Part shown: in pieces, positions 4,911 through 7,503 of the stretch
How the letters are laid out: each line of letters opens with the position of its first letter
Numbering within the stretch: position 1 is the stretch's first letter
Assembly: GCA_034437275.1 (NCBI GenBank)
Contig: DAOTUD010000144.1
Coordinates: 1-7,503, forward strand
Source: TC-15 sp034437275
GTDB taxonomy: Bacteria; Chloroflexota; Anaerolineae; Aggregatilineales; Aggregatilineaceae
Direction of reading: 5' to 3'
Length of the DNA: 7,503 bases
Made by a program: the position numbers and the translations under genes
Notes under the pieces: generated by a model
Seen by the model: only the letters and a program-made list of their open reading frames with translations
Databases searched by the model: none
Told to the model about the DNA's origin: nothing

Positions 4911-6962
4911 ATGAGCCGCAAAACGACGTTTCTCTCGCTGGGCGCTGCGCTGCTGGCGACGCTGTTGGTGCTGGTCCCGGTCGCGTCCGGCGGGCCGCCG
5001 CCGCAAGGCACGCCCGACCCGATCAGTGGTGAAATTACCGGCGAGGGCGGCAGTGTAACGCCGGAGGACATCATTACCCCCGCCAACACCGCCCAGGTGC
5101 GCGAGCTGGCCACGCTGCACGGCCACACCGAAAAGATCATGGCGCTGGCCTACAGCCCGGACGGGCAGTACCTCGCGTCCGGGAGTTGGGACGACACAGT
5201 GCGCGTGTGGGACCTGGCGACCGGCGAGACGGTGCACGTCCTGCGCGGCCACACCGACAACGTGCTGAGCGTGGCCTACAGCCCGGACGGCTCGCTGATC
5301 GCGTCGACCGGCAACGACACCAACGTGCGCGTGTGGGATGCCGCCACCGGCGAGAGCGTCGCCGTGCTGATCGGCCATGTGGACACGGTGTTCGGCGTGG
5401 CCTTCAGCCCGGATGGCACGCTGCTGGTTTCTGGCGGCAGCGACCAGGCCACCCGCGTCTGGAATATCTTCACCGGCACCGTCATCGAAGAGCTGGCCAC
5501 ACCCAGCAGCATCTACGGGCTGGCCTGGAGCAGTAAGGGCGTGATCGCCACCGGCCACGACGACGACAGCGTGCAGTTGTGGGACGCCGCGACCGGCACC
5601 CTCATCCGCCAGTTGGACGGCCACACCAGCGCCGTGTCCGACGTGCAGTTCAGCCCGGACGGCACGCACCTGGTGTCGTCCGACCAGAACGGCACGCTGC
5701 GGGTGTGGAGTCCGGCCACCGGCGGCGAACTCAGCGTGATGGACGACTACGCCACCGCCGTGCTGAGCACCGACATCAGCCCGGACAATGCGCTCGTGCT
5801 GTCGGGCGGGCACGATCTCATCGTGCGCCTGTGGGATACCGCCACCGGCGCGCCGCTGGTGGCGCTGGAAGGCCACACCGCCGCGATCATGGCCACCGCC
5901 TACAGCCCGGACGGTCTGACGGTCGCCTCCGGCGGCAGCGACAACGTGGTGCGCGTGTGGGGCGTGGCCGGCGACGGTGACGCGGTGAACGTGCTGGGGG
6001 TCGGGCAGCTTGGTGACGACAGCGCGGAGCAGATCACCGTCGCCAATGCCGCCCAGCTCGCGCCGATCACCGCGCTGGAAGGGCACACCGAGCGCATCAT
6101 GAGCGTGGCCTACTGCGCAGACGGACAACACCTCGTTTCCGGATCGTGGGATGGCACGGTGCGCGTGTGGGATACCGCCACCTGGGAGCCGGTCCACGTG
6201 CTGGACGAGCAAAACGGCACCGTGATCGGCGTCGCGTGCAGCAGCACCGGCCTGATCGCGTCGGCGGGCGAAGGTGGGGTCATCCGGCTGTGGGATGTCG
6301 CCAGCGGGGAACTGCGGCGAGAAATGCGGGGCCACGACAGCTTTGTCTACACGGTGGCCTTCAGCCCGGACGGGTCGCGGCTGGCCTCCGGCGGGCAGGA
6401 TGCCACGCTGCGCGTGTGGGATACGGCCAGCGGCCAGAACGTGACCACCATCGCCACTGACACCAGCGTGTTTGGCGTGACCTTCACCCCGGATGGGCAG
6501 TTGGTCGCCTCGGCCAACCAGGGCAGCGGCGTATTCCTGTGGAACGCGCGCAGCGGGGACTTGATCCGCACCTATGCCGGGCACACCGCCGCCGCCTCCA
6601 GCGTGGCCATCAGCCCGGACATGACGCGCCTCGCGTCCGCCGAGCAGAACATGGGCCGGCTGCGGGTGTGGAACTTCGATTCCGGCGAGTTGTTGGCATT
6701 TACCGAGGGGCACGGTAATGTGGTGTTGAACATGGCTTTTGGCCCGAATGGCGGCGTGATCGTCAGCGGCGGCCAGGACCACACCGTCCAACTGTGGGAA
6801 GGCTACACGCTGGATAACCTGGCGGTGCTGCACGCGCACACCGATGTGGTGATGGGCGTGGCCTTCAGCCCGGACGGCACGCAGATCGCGTCGGGCGGCA
6901 AGGACAACGTGGTGCGCGTGTGGGGGCTGCCCGCCCAGGGATCGTCCGACCGGGGACCGTAG
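4911..6962 (+). CDS. Secreted WD40 protein with two seven-bladed beta-propellers
   Basis: A 683-residue protein. The ATG at 4911 follows AGGAG at 9-nt spacing. Residues 1-26 form a Sec-type signal peptide (SRK, hydrophobic 7-24, likely cleavage after VAS), with no lipobox cysteine. A Pro/Gly-rich spacer (27-53) precedes fourteen WD40 repeats, recognised by GH dipeptides, SPDG turns and R-V-W-D ends. Blades 1-7 cover about 55-351 and blades 8-14 about 375-672, joined by a linker at 352-374. Each propeller starts with a similar strand (ITPANTAQ and ITVANAAQ) that probably closes the ring with blade 7. No catalytic domain is visible; such proteins usually serve as interaction scaffolds, here outside the cytoplasmic membrane. 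Only two cysteines occur (402 and 443), in neighbouring blades. It is probably co-transcribed with the upstream REC-CpaE gene. The antisense frame is also long and open, but that is a by-product of GC-rich repeats. Confidence 0.95.
   Translation: MSRKTTFLSLGAALLATLLVLVPVASGGPPPQGTPDPISGEITGEGGSVTPEDIITPANTAQVRELATLHGHTEKIMALAYSPDGQYLASGSWDDTVRVWDLATGETVHVLRGHTDNVLSVAYSPDGSLIASTGNDTNVRVWDAATGESVAVLIGHVDTVFGVAFSPDGTLLVSGGSDQATRVWNIFTGTVIEELATPSSIYGLAWSSKGVIATGHDDDSVQLWDAATGTLIRQLDGHTSAVSDVQFSPDGTHLVSSDQNGTLRVWSPATGGELSVMDDYATAVLSTDISPDNALVLSGGHDLIVRLWDTATGAPLVALEGHTAAIMATAYSPDGLTVASGGSDNVVRVWGVAGDGDAVNVLGVGQLGDDSAEQITVANAAQLAPITALEGHTERIMSVAYCADGQHLVSGSWDGTVRVWDTATWEPVHVLDEQNGTVIGVACSSTGLIASAGEGGVIRLWDVASGELRREMRGHDSFVYTVAFSPDGSRLASGGQDATLRVWDTASGQNVTTIATDTSVFGVTFTPDGQLVASANQGSGVFLWNARSGDLIRTYAGHTAAASSVAISPDMTRLASAEQNMGRLRVWNFDSGELLAFTEGHGNVVLNMAFGPNGGVIVSGGQDHTVQLWEGYTLDNLAVLHAHTDVVMGVAFSPDGTQIASGGKDNVVRVWGLPAQGSSDRGP
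5073..5963 (+). repeat. WD40 propeller 1 (blades 1-7), first copy of an internal duplication
   Basis: Encodes residues 55-351. It pairs in register with 6033-6926 at an offset of about 319-321 codons. Blade 1 (GHTEKIM, GSWDDTVRVWD) matches blade 8 (GHTERIM, GSWDGTVRVWD). Blade 4 and blade 11 both lack the GH dipeptide and begin AT-x-x-S. Blade 7 and blade 14 share DNVVRVWG. Confidence 0.85.
6033..6926 (+). repeat. WD40 propeller 2 (blades 8-14), second copy of the duplication
   Basis: Encodes residues 375-672 and mirrors propeller 1 blade by blade. A 23-nt DNA identity survives at the ends of the two copies (5940-5962 and 6903-6925, 963 nt apart), spanning the codons for DNVVRVWG. Most other positions have diverged, so the duplication is not recent. 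Confidence 0.85.
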
Positions 6963-6982
6963 GGCCGGCAGGCCAGCCGGTT
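6963..6982 (+). terminator. GC hairpin directly after the WD40 stop codon
   Basis: GGCCGGC (6963-6969) pairs with GCCGGTT (6976-6982) around AGGCCA, seven pairs of which two are G-T. It begins at the base after the stop. CCGGTT at 6977-6982 can instead pair with AACCGG at 7004-7009. No T-tract follows either form, so this is a candidate transcript-end or processing structure, not a classic intrinsic terminator. Confidence 0.3.
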
Positions 6983-7051
6983 CCCCGTATTCGACCACCG
7001 GAAAACCGGGCCGATTCGCGGTAGAATAAATATTATCCGTTTAGCATTAGT

Positions 7052-7062
7052 GTGATAATCAC
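7052..7062. promoter_or_regulatory. Palindrome and candidate extended -10 before the last gene
   Basis: GTGATAATCAC is a perfect 5-bp inverted repeat around a central A. It overlaps TGTGATAAT (7051-7059 with its leading T), which fits an extended -10 (TGn then GATAAT at 7054-7059). The surrounding 7022-7060 is the only AT-rich part of this intergenic gap. The expected leader to the ATG at 7104 would be about 38 nt. The -35 position (TATTAT) is a poor match. Confidence 0.35.
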
Positions 7063-7064
7063 CA

Positions 7065-7079
7065 GGGGCACCAGGCCCC
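7065..7079 (+). other. Small GC hairpin in the leader of the last gene
   Basis: GGGGC (7065-7069) pairs with GCCCC (7075-7079) around ACCAG. It lies within the leader predicted from the nearby -10 box, 16 nt before the ribosome-binding site AAAGAGG (7092-7098). It could stabilise the 5' end of the mRNA; no further evidence of function. Confidence 0.25.
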
Positions 7080-7103
7080 GCCAATGTAGCCAAAGAGGTT
7101 TTG

Positions 7104-7503
7104 ATGAACAAGCAAGCTATTTTTTTCGTTGCATCCGCGATGTCCTTCGTGTTGGTGCTGGTGCTGGCCGGCGCGACGACGCTGGCGGCGGAGCCAGGCC
7201 GGCAAGGGGATGAAGACACCGCCACCCCGCTGCCATCGAGCACACCAACCCCCGACGTGAGCGCGACGGTGCAGGCCCGCATCGACCAGCGCTTCACGCA
7301 GACGGCGGAGGCCAATTTCGCGGCGACGGCCACCGCCACCGCCGCGATCGCGGCAGCGCCGGGCCAGACGCAGACCGCCGCCTTCGAAGCGACCATCAAC
7401 GCCGGGTTCGATGCGGCGCAAACGGCCACCATGAGGCCGTACGTGACCGCGACGGCCATCGTCGCAAGTACACAGCACGCCGGCACCGCGCAGGCCGCCA
7501 CCG
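7104..7503 (+). CDS. Secreted Ala/Thr-rich low-complexity protein, 3' end beyond window
   Basis: At least 133 residues, open to the window end, so the gene is incomplete. ATG follows AAAGAGG at 5-nt spacing. Residues 1-29 form a Sec signal peptide: NKQ, a long hydrophobic stretch, and likely cleavage after LAA at 27-29. The mature part starts with an acidic, Pro/Ser/Thr-rich segment (TPLPSSTPTPD, about 41-51). It then turns into loosely repeated Ala/Thr/Gln-rich sequence such as TQTAEANFAATATATAA and TQTAAFEATINAGFDAAQTAT. Spaced aromatic F residues and the TQTA recurrences suggest a degenerate helical or coiled repeat. Similar Thr/Ala tracts are familiar as linkers in exported Chloroflexota proteins, often before a folded C-terminal domain that would lie outside this window. 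The function cannot be stated. It may belong to the WD40 operon or have its own promoter in the 141-bp gap. Confidence 0.8.
   Translation, partial: MNKQAIFFVASAMSFVLVLVLAGATTLAAEPGRQGDEDTATPLPSSTPTPDVSATVQARIDQRFTQTAEANFAATATATAAIAAAPGQTQTAAFEATINAGFDAAQTATMRPYVTATAIVASTQHAGTAQAAT

Noticed and set aside
4884..6998. 704-codon open frame antisense to the WD40 gene
   Set aside because: Full of biased His/Val/Gly/Arg repeats mirroring the WD40 codons, with no domain sense; an effect of GC-rich repetitive coding.

Overview
The window is GC-rich and looks like a chromosomal segment of a Chloroflexota bacterium, most likely Anaerolineae-like. This is inferred from a secreted WD40 double propeller, an Ala/Thr-rich 'TATAT'-type secreted protein, a REC-CpaE fusion and C/G-rich palindromic intergenic repeats. 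No rRNA, tRNA or other taxonomic marker is present, so the assignment is tentative.

Layout. Positions 1-324 hold no convincing gene. They carry two related palindromic elements (about 31-129 and 192-293). Each has an outer stem enclosing two hairpins, and each has a four-run guanine tract (G-quadruplex motif) on its right side. Next comes a leftward cluster of three genes, read from right to left: a stand-alone cyclic-nucleotide-binding (cNMP) domain protein (2926-3393), a winged-helix AAA+ ATPase (1520-2863), and a lipobox-bearing multi-pass membrane protein with a proline-rich, three-repeat tail (325-1482). Gaps of 62 and 37 nt suggest one transcript. A 260-bp divergent intergenic region (3394-3653) has candidate promoters facing both ways. 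Rightward lie a response-regulator/CpaE-like fusion (3654-4892), then, 18 nt later, a secreted protein of two seven-bladed WD40 propellers (4911-6962). After a 141-bp gap there is the start of another secreted, low-complexity protein (7104 to the window end, incomplete).

Reading of the set (inference). The leftward cluster resembles a small signalling module: a nucleotide-sensing domain, a AAA+ motor and a membrane component. The rightward pair joins a phosphorylation-type receiver and a degenerate ParA/MinD-like ATPase to an exported propeller scaffold. CpaE/TadZ proteins usually work in Tad pilus localisation, but no pilin, TadA, TadB/C or secretin is seen here, so this may be an orphan polar-localisation or envelope-signalling system. 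The divergent arrangement would allow shared control of the two sets, but nothing in the sequence proves it.
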